Origin: Collinsella sp.
GTDB taxonomy: Bacteria > Actinomycetota > Coriobacteriia > Coriobacteriales > Coriobacteriaceae
NCBI GenBank assembly: GCA_019414205.1
Contig: DXML01000015.1
Span: 1-41,744, forward strand
Length of the DNA stretch: 41,744 nucleotides
Direction: 5' to 3'
Every line of letters begins with the position of its first letter. The first letter of the stretch is position 1. Both the position numbers and the translations under genes were made by a program. A model generated the notes under the pieces. The model saw only the letters and a program-made list of their open reading frames with translations, was not told where the DNA came from and ran no database searches. Of the stretch, positions 32,522 through 41,640 are shown piece after piece.

Positions 32522-33281
32522 TCGCACCCTTCTTATCGCTGGTAACTGGAAGATGAACAACGACGTCGCCGAGGCCGCCAAGCTCGCCGACGAGCTGGCT
32601 CAGGCTCTGCCCGAGGTTCCGGCTGGCGTCGAGGTGCTCGTCTGCCCTCCGACCATCGACATCACCACGGTTCATGACCGTATTCAGGCTGCCCCCATCG
32701 CCCTCGGTGCACAGAACGTGTACTGGGAGGCCAAGGGTGCCTTCACCGGTGAGTCTTCTTGCGACATGCTCAAGTCCGCTGGCTGCACCTACTGCATCAT
32801 CGGTCACTCCGAGCGTCGTGATTACTTCCACGAGACCGACGAGGATCAGAACAAGAAGGCCAAGGCCCTCGTTGCCGCCGGTCTTGTTCCTGTCTTCTGC
32901 TGCGGCGAGTCCCTTGAGGTCCGCGAGGCCGGCACCTATGTCGAGCACGTCGTGAACCAGGTCAAGGCTGGTCTCGAGGGTCTCGAGATCACTTGCCCCA
33001 AGCAGGTCGTCGTCGCCTACGAGCCCATCTGGGCCATCGGCACCGGCAAGACCGCTACCGCCGAGGACGCTCAGGAGGTCTGCGGCGCTATCCGTGAGAC
33101 CCTCAAGGAGATGTTCGGTGAGGAGCTCGCCGACGGCATCCGCGTTCTCTATGGTGGCTCTGCCAAGCCCGGCAACATCGCCGAGCTCGTCGCCAAGCCC
33201 GACGTCGACGGCGCCCTCGTGGGCGGCGCTTCGCTCAAGGCTGCCGACTTCGCCTCTATGGTCGTCAAGGCAGGCGAGTAG
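32514..33281 (+). CDS. tpiA: Triosephosphate isomerase
   Basis: Interconverts dihydroxyacetone phosphate and glyceraldehyde-3-phosphate. It is 255 aa. Catalytic Lys is K13 in GNWKMN, the electrophile His is in IIGHSERR, and the base Glu is in AYEPIWAIGTGKTA; the phosphate-binding YGGSAKPGN is intact. The ATG at 32514 overlaps the pgk stop by 8 nt; the longer frame from 32451 lies wholly within pgk and is rejected. gpmI starts 5 nt after its stop. Confidence 0.97.
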   Translation: MPNRTLLIAGNWKMNNDVAEAAKLADELAQALPEVPAGVEVLVCPPTIDITTVHDRIQAAPIALGAQNVYWEAKGAFTGESSCDMLKSAGCTYCIIGHSERRDYFHETDEDQNKKAKALVAAGLVPVFCCGESLEVREAGTYVEHVVNQVKAGLEGLEITCPKQVVVAYEPIWAIGTGKTATAEDAQEVCGAIRETLKEMFGEELADGIRVLYGGSAKPGNIAELVAKPDVDGALVGGASLKAADFASMVVKAGE

Positions 33282-33286
33282 GACAT

Positions 33287-34840
33287 ATGGCACAGCGTCA
33301 TCTTCCTGCACTCCTGATCATCATGGATGGTTGCGGCCTGGCTCCGGCCGATGGCGAGAACGCCGTCGCCGCTGCCAAGACGCCCTTCCTCGATAGCCTG
33401 TACGAGAAGTACCCCCACACCACGCTCGGCGCTTCGGGCGAGGACGTGGGTCTTCCCGATGGCCAGATGGGCAACTCCGAGGTGGGTCACCTCAACATCG
33501 GTGCCGGCCGCATCGTGTTCCAGGAGCTTTCGCGCATCAACAATGCCATCAAGGACGGCTCCATCGCCAAGAACGAGGTCTTCGTCAAGGCTATGGACGA
33601 CGTCAAGGCTGACGGCAAGACTCTCCACCTCATGGGCCTTATGAGCCCTGGCGGTGTTCATTCTCATATGAGCCACGTCGAGGCTCTGGTCAAGATGGCT
33701 GCCGAGCACGGTGTCAAGACCGTTCGCGTCCACGCCTTCATGGATGGTCGCGACGTTGACCCGCAGTCCGGTGCCGGTTACATGAGTGAGTTCTGCGCCT
33801 TCCTGGCTAAGATCTCCGAGGAGACCGGTTGCGACGCTCGCGTTGCCACCGTCTCGGGCCGTTATTGGGCCATGGACCGCGACAACCGTTGGGAGCGCAT
33901 CCAGCGCGCCTACGATGTCATGGTCAACGCATCCGATGCCGATACCGACCCTGTTGCCGGTATCAAGGCCTACTACGAGAAGGATCCGCGCGGCGACGAG
34001 TTCGTCGAGCCCTTCGCTGCCCACAACGAGGGCATCCACGAGGGCGACGCGGCCATCTTCTTCAACTTCCGTCCCGACCGCGCTCGTCAGATGACTCGCG
34101 TGTTCACGGACAAGGAGTTCGATGGCTTTGAGCGCGAGCAGATCAAGCTTTCGCACTTTGTGACGATGACCGAGTACGACCCGACGTTTGACGTCGAGGT
34201 CGCCTTCCCCAAGACGTTCCCCGAGAACGTTCTGGCCGACGTTATCGCCGCCAATGGCCTGAAGCAGCTGCACACCGCCGAGACCGAGAAGTACGCCCAC
34301 GTGACGTTCTTCCTCAACGGCGGCATCGAGGAGCCCAAGGAGGGCGAGGAGCGCGTGCTCGTCGCTTCTCCCAAGGTCGCTACCTACGACCTGCAACCTG
34401 AGATGAGCGCTCCCGAGGTTACCGAGAAGCTTGTCGCCGCCATCAACGAGGATCGCGCTGATTTCTACATCGTGAACTTCGCAAACTGCGACATGGTTGG
34501 TCACACCGGTGTCTTCGACGCTGCCGTTAAGGCCGTCGAGGCTGTTGACGATGCCCTGTCCAAGGTTGTCCCGGCGATTCTCGCTAAGGGCGGCTTTGCG
34601 CTGATTACCGCCGATCACGGCAACGCCGATCACATGTTTGACGTTGCTTCCGACGGTTCCAAGCATCCGTTCACGGCTCACACCACCAACCGCGTGCCGT
34701 TCATCATCGTTGATGAGAAGGCACAGCTCACCGGTATCGAGGACGGCCGTCTTTCCGATATCGCTCCGACCATGCTCACCATGGCTGGTATTGAGCCTTC
34801 CGCCGAGATGACGGGTCGCGTACTCGCCACCGAGGCCTAA
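33287..34840 (+). CDS. gpmI: 2,3-bisphosphoglycerate-independent phosphoglycerate mutase
   Basis: Converts 3-phosphoglycerate to 2-phosphoglycerate with two Mn ions. It is 517 aa. The alkaline-phosphatase fold shows metal ligand D14 in MDGCGLAP, phosphorylated S64 in QMGNSEVGHLNIGAGR, GRDVDP, NFRPDRARQMTR, the metal-binding NCDMVGHTG and TADHGNADHM. All active-site motifs are intact. It joins pgk and tpiA in one operon, as often seen in Firmicutes; in most actinobacteria it is elsewhere. Two hairpins follow, the second a strong terminator. Confidence 0.97.
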   Translation: MAQRHLPALLIIMDGCGLAPADGENAVAAAKTPFLDSLYEKYPHTTLGASGEDVGLPDGQMGNSEVGHLNIGAGRIVFQELSRINNAIKDGSIAKNEVFVKAMDDVKADGKTLHLMGLMSPGGVHSHMSHVEALVKMAAEHGVKTVRVHAFMDGRDVDPQSGAGYMSEFCAFLAKISEETGCDARVATVSGRYWAMDRDNRWERIQRAYDVMVNASDADTDPVAGIKAYYEKDPRGDEFVEPFAAHNEGIHEGDAAIFFNFRPDRARQMTRVFTDKEFDGFEREQIKLSHFVTMTEYDPTFDVEVAFPKTFPENVLADVIAANGLKQLHTAETEKYAHVTFFLNGGIEEPKEGEERVLVASPKVATYDLQPEMSAPEVTEKLVAAINEDRADFYIVNFANCDMVGHTGVFDAAVKAVEAVDDALSKVVPAILAKGGFALITADHGNADHMFDVASDGSKHPFTAHTTNRVPFIIVDEKAQLTGIEDGRLSDIAPTMLTMAGIEPSAEMTGRVLATEA

Positions 34841-34863
34841 TAGAAAACAAATACCGTTTTCTA
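34841..34863 (+). repeat. Small perfect inverted repeat after gpmI
   Basis: TAGAAAAC (34841-34848) and GTTTTCTA (34856-34863) are exact complements with a 7-nt centre, directly after the gpmI stop and 6 nt before the terminator stem. It could be a stability hairpin or a protein-binding site. Confidence 0.5.
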
Positions 34864-34869
34864 GTAAGG

Positions 34870-34902
34870 GGGTTGTCCACAACCGGACAACCCTCTTTTT
34901 TT
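34870..34902 (+). terminator. Strong terminator of the pgk-tpiA-gpmI operon
   Basis: GGGTTGTCC (34870-34878) pairs perfectly with GGACAACCC (34885-34893), loop ACAACC, followed by TCTTTTTTT. Confidence 0.93.
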
Positions 34903-34999
34903 GCGCTATTTCTACCTCGTCACCAAATGGCTGATGGGGGAGTGCTGGGGGTTGTGGTACAGTACTGGAGTTTGAATTGTTCTATTAAGGAGCTTATCT

Positions 35000-35254
35000 A
35001 TGGGTCCGTTTCAGATTCTTCTGTTTGTCGTTTGGGCTGTCTCTGCCGTGGCGCTGACGATTCTCGTCCTGATGCACTCTGGTAAGGGCACCGGCGTTTC
35101 GGATATGATCGCTAGCTCGCTGTATAACTCCAGCTCTGCCACGGGCGTCATGGAGCAGAACCTCGATCGCCTGACGGTAATTATGGCCGTCGTTTTTGCC
35201 GTGTGTGTCGTCCTGTGCATGTTCTTCTTCCCGCAGGGTATCGTCGGCTACTAA
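35000..35254 (+). CDS. secG: Preprotein translocase subunit SecG
   Basis: An 84-aa SecG, the small auxiliary subunit of the SecYEG channel. Two hydrophobic segments (about 3-23 and 55-77) flank the conserved cytoplasmic loop HSGKGTGVSDMI, with a family-typical ending. ATG 35000 has AAGGAG at 34987-34992. It lies after the glycolytic operon, as in other actinobacteria, but the terminator before it means it has its own promoter. A terminator follows. Confidence 0.93.
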   Translation: MGPFQILLFVVWAVSAVALTILVLMHSGKGTGVSDMIASSLYNSSSATGVMEQNLDRLTVIMAVVFAVCVVLCMFFFPQGIVGY

Positions 35255-35280
35255 GCACGAGCCACATAAATACTTGAAAA

Positions 35281-35307
35281 GGGTTCCGCAAGTGCGGGAC
35301 CCTTTTT
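35281..35307 (+). terminator. Terminator after secG
   Basis: GGGTTCCGCA (35281-35290) pairs with TGCGGGACCC (35293-35302), including G-T wobble, closing on a very short loop, followed by TTTTT. Confidence 0.8.
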
Positions 35308-35548
35308 GTTTACATATTTGTAACAGAGCCAAAATATCCCCACATACTTCGCCCAACTAAAGAAATTCTCGACCGTTGACCGGAATTAGCCCCAAATCGT
35401 GCATAAAATGCGCTACTGTATTGAGAAACGTTGGTTCGTTGTGCATAACCAGCCATAGCAACGGGCGGCGTTTTGATGGTTCGGATCGGATTGTCTCGAC
35501 ATGTGTCCGACTGAACATTTCTTTGTCCTATCTCATAAGGAGGATGGC
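35308..35548 (+). promoter_or_regulatory. Upstream region of the opp operon
   Basis: This 241-nt region has no gene. A promoter candidate is TTGAGA (35421-35426), 17-nt spacer, CATAAC (35444-35449). The -35 is followed by GAAACGTTGG, which shares the AAACGTT core seen at the nan and gap promoters. A short TCGGA/TCCGA pair lies further down. AAGGAGG at 35537-35543 is the ribosome site. Confidence 0.4.
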
Positions 35549-37225
35549 ATGGCTGATTCTATGTTCCACCAGCCCGTTATGGGTCGTCGCGCCTTTGTCG
35601 GCGGTACCCTTGCTGCGAGCTCCATGGCTTTTCTTGCCGCATGCGGCAAGAAGGGCGGCGACGCTTCCGGTTCTGAGTCCGGTTCGAAGCTGAACTTCTA
35701 CATCAACAACCCGGTCTGCATCGACCCCTACAATGTCCAGGAGGACCAGGGCACTCAGGTCGAGTACCAGCTCTTTGATGCTCTGACCTCTTATGACGCC
35801 GAGAAGGGCGAGATCGTTCCGCTGGCTTGCGAGTCCTTCGAGGCCAACGACGACGCCACCGAGTTCACCTTCAAGATCAAGAAGGCCAAGTTCCACAACG
35901 GTGACGACGTTACCTCCAAGTCCTTCAAGCTCGGTTGGGAGCGTCTGGTCAACACCAAGTCGGCTGTCGCTACCGAGTACGGCCCTTCCGAGGTCTCCTA
36001 TCACCTTTCCATGGTCGAGGGCTATGACGATCTGCTTGCCGGTAACGCTACCGAGCTCAGCGGTGTTACCTGCCCCGACGATGAGACCCTCGTCGTCAAG
36101 CTGGCTTCCGCTTACGCCGACTTCCCCTTCGTCGCCTCTCACCCGGCTCTGGCCCCGGTTCCCGAGTGCGCCGAGTCCGATGTCAAGAGCTTCTACCTCG
36201 CCCCGGTCGGTAACGGCCCGTTCATGATGGACGGCAAGTGGGAGGATGGCCAGGAGATCAACGTCAAGAAGTTCGACGATTACTATGGCGACAAGGCCAA
36301 GATCGATGGCATCCACTTCCAGGTCATCAAGGACATGGAGACCGCCTACAAGGAGTTCCAGGCCGGTAACCTCGATGTCTGCGACGTTCCCGTCGCTCAG
36401 ATCGACGCCGCCAAGAAGGATCGCGGCGTGTCCAAGGACGGCTACACCATGGGTGACGGCGAGCGCATGCTGCTCGGCGCCGAGCCTTCCACGTACTATC
36501 TGACCTGCAACACCACGGCCGAGCCGTTCAGCAACGCCGACCTGCGCAGGGGTATCTCCCTGGCCATCAACCGTGAGGCCATCTGCAAGACCATCTTCAA
36601 GGGTACCCGTACTCCTGCCGACGGCATTGTTCCTCCGGGCATCGATGGCTACAAGGAGGGCGCATGGGAGTTCTGCGCCTACGATGTCGACAAGGCTAAC
36701 GAGTACCTCGACAAGGTTGCTCCCGCTGGCGCTAACGGGGATCGTGGCATTAGCGTGACCCTGTCCTACAACCAGGACGGCGGTCACAAGGAGATCATGG
36801 AGTCCATCATCGGTGACCTCGCCAAGGTTGGCGTTACCGCTGTCTCCGATACCCCTGAGTGGTCTGCCCTGCTCGAGCAGTATCAGAACTTTAACTATCA
36901 GTTCGGTCGTCTGGGTTGGATTGCCGACTACCCGATCATGGACAACTTCCTGTATCCGCTGTTCCACTCCGACTCCCTCGGTGGCGACAACCGCTCCGGT
37001 TACAACAACCCCGAGTTCGACGCCAAGGTCGACGAGGCTCGTACTATTGTTGACGACGAGGAGCGCGTCGCTAAGATGCAGGAGGCCGACGCAATGGTCG
37101 CTGCCGACTGCCCGGTCATCCCGATTATGTTCTACACGCACACCATCGCCGGCTCCGATCGCATTAAGCACCTCTATGTCGATCCGCAGAAGCACGCCGA
37201 TCTGGGTACCGCTGAGCTCGCCTAA
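35549..37225 (+). CDS. oppA: Oligopeptide-binding lipoprotein OppA
   Basis: A 558-aa extracytoplasmic peptide receptor (SBP_bac_5) of the ABC importer encoded by the next four genes. The leader has an RR pair (GRRAFVGG), a hydrophobic stretch, and the lipobox LAAC with C32 lipidated. Family blocks include NRGPF-like GNGPFMMDGKW, LRRGISLAINREAIC and FGRLGWIADYPIMDNFL. The ATG at 35549 sits 5 nt after AAGGAGG; the frame is open upstream to 35501 without a ribosome site. Codon bias suggests strong expression. A 9-bp stem-loop follows it. Peptide specificity cannot be read from the sequence. Confidence 0.92.
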   Translation: MADSMFHQPVMGRRAFVGGTLAASSMAFLAACGKKGGDASGSESGSKLNFYINNPVCIDPYNVQEDQGTQVEYQLFDALTSYDAEKGEIVPLACESFEANDDATEFTFKIKKAKFHNGDDVTSKSFKLGWERLVNTKSAVATEYGPSEVSYHLSMVEGYDDLLAGNATELSGVTCPDDETLVVKLASAYADFPFVASHPALAPVPECAESDVKSFYLAPVGNGPFMMDGKWEDGQEINVKKFDDYYGDKAKIDGIHFQVIKDMETAYKEFQAGNLDVCDVPVAQIDAAKKDRGVSKDGYTMGDGERMLLGAEPSTYYLTCNTTAEPFSNADLRRGISLAINREAICKTIFKGTRTPADGIVPPGIDGYKEGAWEFCAYDVDKANEYLDKVAPAGANGDRGISVTLSYNQDGGHKEIMESIIGDLAKVGVTAVSDTPEWSALLEQYQNFNYQFGRLGWIADYPIMDNFLYPLFHSDSLGGDNRSGYNNPEFDAKVDEARTIVDDEERVAKMQEADAMVAADCPVIPIMFYTHTIAGSDRIKHLYVDPQKHADLGTAELA

Positions 37226-37322
37226 GAGTTTGCAGCTTCCGTGAGGGTCAAGTATTTACGTAGACCTCATGGGAAACATACAGTTCTCCCTAACCTGGGG
37301 TAAACTGGCTGATGGTAATTTT

Positions 37323-37350
37323 GGGATGCCGGTCTGGCGATCGGCATCCC
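37323..37350 (+). other. Stem-loop between oppA and oppB
   Basis: GGGATGCCG (37323-37331) pairs perfectly with CGGCATCCC (37342-37350), loop 10 nt, with no T-run. It matches the position of the stem-loop after the nan binding-protein gene and probably keeps receptor mRNA more abundant than the rest. Confidence 0.65.
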
Positions 37351-37381
37351 ATTTAGGTTAATCCCTAGATAGGGGAGTGGT

Positions 37382-38419
37382 ATGGGTAAGTACATCGTTA
37401 AACGTGTGCTTCAGTTCATCCCGGTGTTTTTGGGCGTTACGCTGATTCTGTTCGCCCTCCAGAATATCGTGCCGGGAGATCCGATCAAGCTGATCGGTGG
37501 AGACAAGGCTCTGTCCCCCGAGGTGGAGCTTCAGCTTCGCGTTCGCTATCACCTGGTCCAGACGGACGATGACGGCAACGCGATCCTTGACGAGAACGGC
37601 GACCCCGTTCAAACGTCGCTCGTGGACCGTTACTTGTATTACATGAACGGCCTGCTTCATGGCGATCTGGGCAATTCGTATCAGCGCAAGCTGCCGGTTA
37701 CGGAAATCTTTGCCCAGAAGTATCCGTATACGGTCAAACTTGCCGCGTGCGCCATCGTGCTCGAGGCAATTATGGGTATCGGTGCGGGTATCATTTCGGC
37801 GGTAAAGCGTTATTCCTTCTGGGATATTTTGGTAACGCTCACCACGTCGATCCTCGTTGCGGTCCCGGCCTTCTGGCTCGGTATGTTGCTGCAGCTGTTC
37901 TTTGGCGTCATCCTCAAGGACGCCACGGGCGGTGCAATCTCCATGCCGATCTCGGGTGCCGGCGGTTCCAGCTCTCAGTATCAGGATTGGATGCACTATG
38001 TGCTTCCGACCATTACGCTGGCTTCGGTTTCGACCGCTTATGCTGCGCGCATTATGCGCTCGCAGCTGCTTGACGTCATGAACCAGGATTACATCCGTAC
38101 GGCAAAGGCCAAGGGTCTCTCCAATCGTGCGATCATCGTCAAGCATGCGCTTAAGAATGCACTCATCCCCGTCGTTACCTATATTGGTGTCGACTTTGGC
38201 GGCATGCTTTCGGGCGCCATCCTGACCGAGACGGTCTTCAACTGGCCCGGTATCGGCTATGAGGTCTATCGCGCCATTAGCATGCGTGACTGGCCCATCG
38301 TTATGGGCGGCGTTACGCTCATCGTTGTCGTCGTCATGGTGATCAACCTGCTCGTCGACATTAGCTATGCATTCCTCGACCCGCGCATCCGCCTTGGCGG
38401 TCCGTCGGATAAGGCCTAA
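37382..38419 (+). CDS. oppB: Oligopeptide ABC transporter permease OppB
   Basis: A 345-aa membrane permease. About six hydrophobic segments and an EAA loop (TAKAKGLSNRAIIVKHALKNALIPV) that contacts the ATPases. It has a longer external loop after the first segment (about 45-95), rich in Asp, than the nan permease. ATG 37382 follows AGGGGAG. oppC starts 14 nt after its stop with its own GGGAGG ribosome site. Confidence 0.94.
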   Translation: MGKYIVKRVLQFIPVFLGVTLILFALQNIVPGDPIKLIGGDKALSPEVELQLRVRYHLVQTDDDGNAILDENGDPVQTSLVDRYLYYMNGLLHGDLGNSYQRKLPVTEIFAQKYPYTVKLAACAIVLEAIMGIGAGIISAVKRYSFWDILVTLTTSILVAVPAFWLGMLLQLFFGVILKDATGGAISMPISGAGGSSSQYQDWMHYVLPTITLASVSTAYAARIMRSQLLDVMNQDYIRTAKAKGLSNRAIIVKHALKNALIPVVTYIGVDFGGMLSGAILTETVFNWPGIGYEVYRAISMRDWPIVMGGVTLIVVVVMVINLLVDISYAFLDPRIRLGGPSDKA

Positions 38420-38433
38420 GGGAGGTACGTCTC

Positions 38434-39369
38434 ATGCAGGAAACTGATTCTCAGTCTCAGGAGCAGGCTACCGCCACCAAGGTCGCATCTGCTCCCGCCA
38501 AGTCCCGCACGCTGTGGGGCGACGCTTTTAAGCGTCTTCGTAAGAACAAGCTCGCCGTTATCGGTGTCTGCTGGATCATCATCGTCGTTGTGGTTGCCCT
38601 GACCGCAGATCTGTGGGCTAAGCCCTGGCTCGGTTCGCCGACGGCTTCCGATTCGACCACCATGGCCGAGACATCGCTACTGGCTCCGTGTGCCGAGCAC
38701 CCGTTTGGCACCGATGCCCTCGGTCGCGACATTCTCGTCCGCGTTATCTACGGTGCACGCGTTTCGCTTTCTGTCGGTATCATGGCCACCGCCATCTCCA
38801 CATTGATCGGCCTGGTCATGGGCGCCCTGGCCGGTTTCTACGGCGGCATTTGGGATACGATCATCATGCGCTGTGCGGACATCTTCCTGGCGTTCCCGTA
38901 CGTGCTGTTCGTTGTCGCCATGATCGCCGTTATCGGCCGTGGTCTTCAGAACGTCTTTATCGCCATCGGCATTCTTGGCTGGCCTTCGATTGCGCGCGTC
39001 TTCCGCTCTGCAATCTTGACGGTCAAGGAAAACGACTATGTTGATGCAGCGCGCGCGATGGGTGCATCTGATGCTCGTATCGTCGTGCGTCACATCTTCC
39101 CGAACTCCGTCGCCTCCATCGTGGTCTACGCGACCATGAACATTGGTGGCGCCATTCTGACCGAGTCCGCTCTGTCCTTCCTCGGCATGGGCGTTATTCC
39201 GCCTACGCCTTCGTGGGGCTCCATGATTCAGGACGGTCAGCAGTATCTTCTGACCGCTCCCTGGATGATGATCATGCCCGGTCTGGCAATTCTCTCGACG
39301 GTGCTCGCCTTCACCCTGCTGGGTGACGGTCTGCGCGACGCCCTCGACGTCAAGATGAAGGACGCATAA
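38434..39369 (+). CDS. oppC: Oligopeptide ABC transporter permease OppC
   Basis: A 311-aa membrane permease, partner of OppB. A polar N-terminal tail of about 35 residues is followed by six hydrophobic segments. The family motifs HPFGTDALGRDILVRVIYG and EAA loop ARAMGASDARIVVRHIFPNS are clear. In contrast to the nan operon it is a separate protein from its ATPases. oppD begins 2 nt after its stop. Confidence 0.94.
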   Translation: MQETDSQSQEQATATKVASAPAKSRTLWGDAFKRLRKNKLAVIGVCWIIIVVVVALTADLWAKPWLGSPTASDSTTMAETSLLAPCAEHPFGTDALGRDILVRVIYGARVSLSVGIMATAISTLIGLVMGALAGFYGGIWDTIIMRCADIFLAFPYVLFVVAMIAVIGRGLQNVFIAIGILGWPSIARVFRSAILTVKENDYVDAARAMGASDARIVVRHIFPNSVASIVVYATMNIGGAILTESALSFLGMGVIPPTPSWGSMIQDGQQYLLTAPWMMIMPGLAILSTVLAFTLLGDGLRDALDVKMKDA

Positions 39370-39371
39370 GG

Positions 39372-40463
39372 ATGAAGAAGAACAAGAACTATGTGGACCT
39401 GAAGGATCAGCCGGTTCCTGAGGGCCAGCATCTGCTCGAGGTCGATGACCTTAAGATGTATTTCCACACCGAGGATGGCGTTGTTCGCGCTGTCGACGGT
39501 GTCTCCTACACGCTCGATCGCGGCGAAACCCTGGGCGTCGTCGGTGAGTCCGGCTCCGGTAAGTCCGTGACCGCCATGACCATCATGGGCCTCATCTCGA
39601 TGCCTCCGGGAAAGATCGAGGGCGGTGACGTTCGCTATCGCGGCCGCTCCATCCTCGAAATGACCGAGGAAGAGATGCAGCACATTCGCGGCAACGATAT
39701 CGCGATGATCTTCCAGGATCCTATGACCTCCTTGAACCCGGTCTATAAGATCGGCAGGCAGGTGGGCGAGGGTCTTCGTCTGCACCGTGGCTACTCCAAG
39801 CAGGAGGCGCTCAAGCGTGCCACCGAGCTTTTGGACCTCGTGGGTATCCCCGAGCCCGAGAAGCGCGTCAATGAGTATCCGCACCAGTTCTCTGGCGGTA
39901 TGCGTCAGCGAGTCATGATTGCCATGGCCCTTGCCTGCGATCCCGATATTCTGATTGCCGACGAGCCCACGACTGCCCTGGACGTTACCATCCAGGCTCA
40001 GATTATCGAGCTCATGCAGGAGATGCAGGAGAAGAACGGCAACGCCATCATCATGATTACCCATGACCTGGGTGTTGTCGCCGATATGGCCGATAAGATC
40101 ATGGTTATGTACGCCGGCCGCCCCGTTGAGTTCGGTACTGCTGAGGAAATCTTCTACGAGAGCCGCCACCCCTACACCTGGGGTCTTATCCGCTCCATCC
40201 CGGAGCAGGCAATCGAAGAGAAGAAGCCGCTGACGCCGATTCACGGCAACCCGCCTTCGCTCATGAACCTGCCTGAGGGCTGCGTCTTCTCTCCTCGTTG
40301 CCCCTACGCGACGGACAAGTGCCGCAAGCAGCGCCCTGAGCGCGTTGTCACCGAGTCCGGTCACTATTCTGCGTGCCACTATTCCGGTGACCCCGAGTTC
40401 CTCAAGAACGCTCCTGAGACGTCCCGTACGCGCAAGGATTCCAAGAAGGGAGGCGAGGCGTAA
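39372..40463 (+). CDS. oppD: Oligopeptide ABC transporter ATPase OppD
   Basis: A 363-aa ATPase with Walker A GESGSGKS, Q-loop IFQDPMTSLNP, signature FSGGMRQR, Walker B ILIADEPTTALD and switch MITHDLG. The C-terminal domain keeps four cysteines in GCVFSPRCPYATDKC and SACHY, proposed in some homologues to bind an Fe-S cluster. It is the separate counterpart of the fused ATPase in the nan operon, which lacks those cysteines. oppF starts at the base after its stop. Confidence 0.94.
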   Translation: MKKNKNYVDLKDQPVPEGQHLLEVDDLKMYFHTEDGVVRAVDGVSYTLDRGETLGVVGESGSGKSVTAMTIMGLISMPPGKIEGGDVRYRGRSILEMTEEEMQHIRGNDIAMIFQDPMTSLNPVYKIGRQVGEGLRLHRGYSKQEALKRATELLDLVGIPEPEKRVNEYPHQFSGGMRQRVMIAMALACDPDILIADEPTTALDVTIQAQIIELMQEMQEKNGNAIIMITHDLGVVADMADKIMVMYAGRPVEFGTAEEIFYESRHPYTWGLIRSIPEQAIEEKKPLTPIHGNPPSLMNLPEGCVFSPRCPYATDKCRKQRPERVVTESGHYSACHYSGDPEFLKNAPETSRTRKDSKKGGEA

Positions 40464-41492
40464 ATGGCAGACAATAACGAGCGCACTCCACTGCTGAAGG
40501 TCGAGCACCTCTCCAAGGAGTTTCCCGCAGAGTCCGGCATGTTCGCCAAGCGTTTTTCCAAGCGCGTCGTCTCTGCTGTAAACGACATCTCTTTTGAGAT
40601 TTATCCTGGCGAGACCTTTGGTCTGGTTGGCGAGTCTGGTTGCGGTAAATCCACCACGGGCCGCACTATCATGCGTCTGACCAAGCCGACCGCCGGCAAG
40701 GTGTTCTTCCAGGGCAAAGATGTTGCCGAGATGAGCAAGCATGAGATCAAGGACATGCGTCGTGAGATGCAGTTTATCTTCCAGGATCCTTATGCTTCGC
40801 TCAACCCTCGTATGACCATCGGTGAGATTGTCTCCGAGCCCATGACCATTCATGGTGTGGGTACCAAGGAGGAGCGCATTGAGCGCGTCCGTGAGCTTCT
40901 CGACGTCGTTGGACTGAACCCCGAGCACATCAACCGCTATCCGCATGAGTTCTCGGGCGGCCAGCGTCAGCGTGTCGGTATTGCCCGCGCTTTTGCGCTG
41001 AAGCCCAAGCTGATTATCTGTGACGAGCCGGTATCCGCTCTGGATGTGTCCATTCAGGCCCAGGTTCTGAACCTGCTCAAGGAACTGCAGGACAAGTTCG
41101 GTACGGCTTATCTCTTCATTGCTCACGACCTCTCTGTCGTGCAGCACATTTCTGATCGCGTTGCCGTTATGTATCTGGGCAAGATGGTCGAGGTTTCGGA
41201 CTGGAAGACGCTCTACAGTGAGCCGCACCACCCGTACACGCAGTCGCTGCTGTCTGCCGTGCCGGTGCCCGATCCGGATATCCAGAAGACCCGCAAGCGC
41301 ATCATTCTCGCTGGCGATCCGCCGTCGCCGCTGGATCCGCCGACCGGTTGCCGTTTCCACACGCGCTGCCCGATCGCGCAGGGTATCTGCTCCGAGAAGC
41401 TCCCCGAGTTTAAGGAAGTTGCACCGGGTCACTGCTGCGCCTGTCACTTCGCGGAGCCGTTCCCGATCAAGGAATCGCACATCGACCTGTAG
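40464..41492 (+). CDS. oppF: Oligopeptide ABC transporter ATPase OppF
   Basis: A 342-aa ATPase, partner of OppD. It has Walker A GESGCGKST, Q-loop IFQDPYASLNP, signature FSGGQRQR, Walker B LIICDEPVSALD and switch FIAHDLS. The C-terminal Cys motif (GCRFHTRCPIAQGIC, CCACHF) is intact. It is the last gene of the operon. A long palindrome begins 17 nt after its stop and may end the transcript. Confidence 0.94.
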   Translation: MADNNERTPLLKVEHLSKEFPAESGMFAKRFSKRVVSAVNDISFEIYPGETFGLVGESGCGKSTTGRTIMRLTKPTAGKVFFQGKDVAEMSKHEIKDMRREMQFIFQDPYASLNPRMTIGEIVSEPMTIHGVGTKEERIERVRELLDVVGLNPEHINRYPHEFSGGQRQRVGIARAFALKPKLIICDEPVSALDVSIQAQVLNLLKELQDKFGTAYLFIAHDLSVVQHISDRVAVMYLGKMVEVSDWKTLYSEPHHPYTQSLLSAVPVPDPDIQKTRKRIILAGDPPSPLDPPTGCRFHTRCPIAQGICSEKLPEFKEVAPGHCCACHFAEPFPIKESHIDL

Positions 41493-41508
41493 TCGGTTGT
41501 TCTCGTCC

Positions 41509-41640
41509 GGGCCCGTGCTGGACTTAGTTTTCAGAACGTCCTCGACCATGGAAACCCCCTTATCCTGCTCCTTCGGAGCCGCGGATAAGGGGGTTTCCTG
41601 GTCTGCGGAATGTTCTGAAAACTAAGTCCAGCACGGGCCC
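41509..41640. repeat. 132-nt near-perfect palindrome after oppF
   Basis: Arm 41509-41537 is an exact 29-nt reverse complement of 41612-41640. After a 12/13-nt unmatched internal loop, 41550-41565 is an exact 16-nt complement of 41583-41598. The centre is a small GCTCC-TTC-GGAGC hairpin (41567-41579). Both ends are GGGCCC. It could be a MITE-like element, an IS remnant, a strong factor-independent barrier or the source of a structured RNA. No clear target-site duplication was seen. Confidence 0.85.

Noticed and set aside
33149..34882. Minus-strand frame of 577 aa opposite tpiA and gpmI
   Set aside because: Antisense shadow of highly biased glycolytic genes without any recognisable motif.
39237..41549. 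A 770-aa minus-strand frame opposite oppC, oppD and oppF
   Set aside because: Antisense shadow of ABC ATPase genes; its start lies inside the 3' palindrome.
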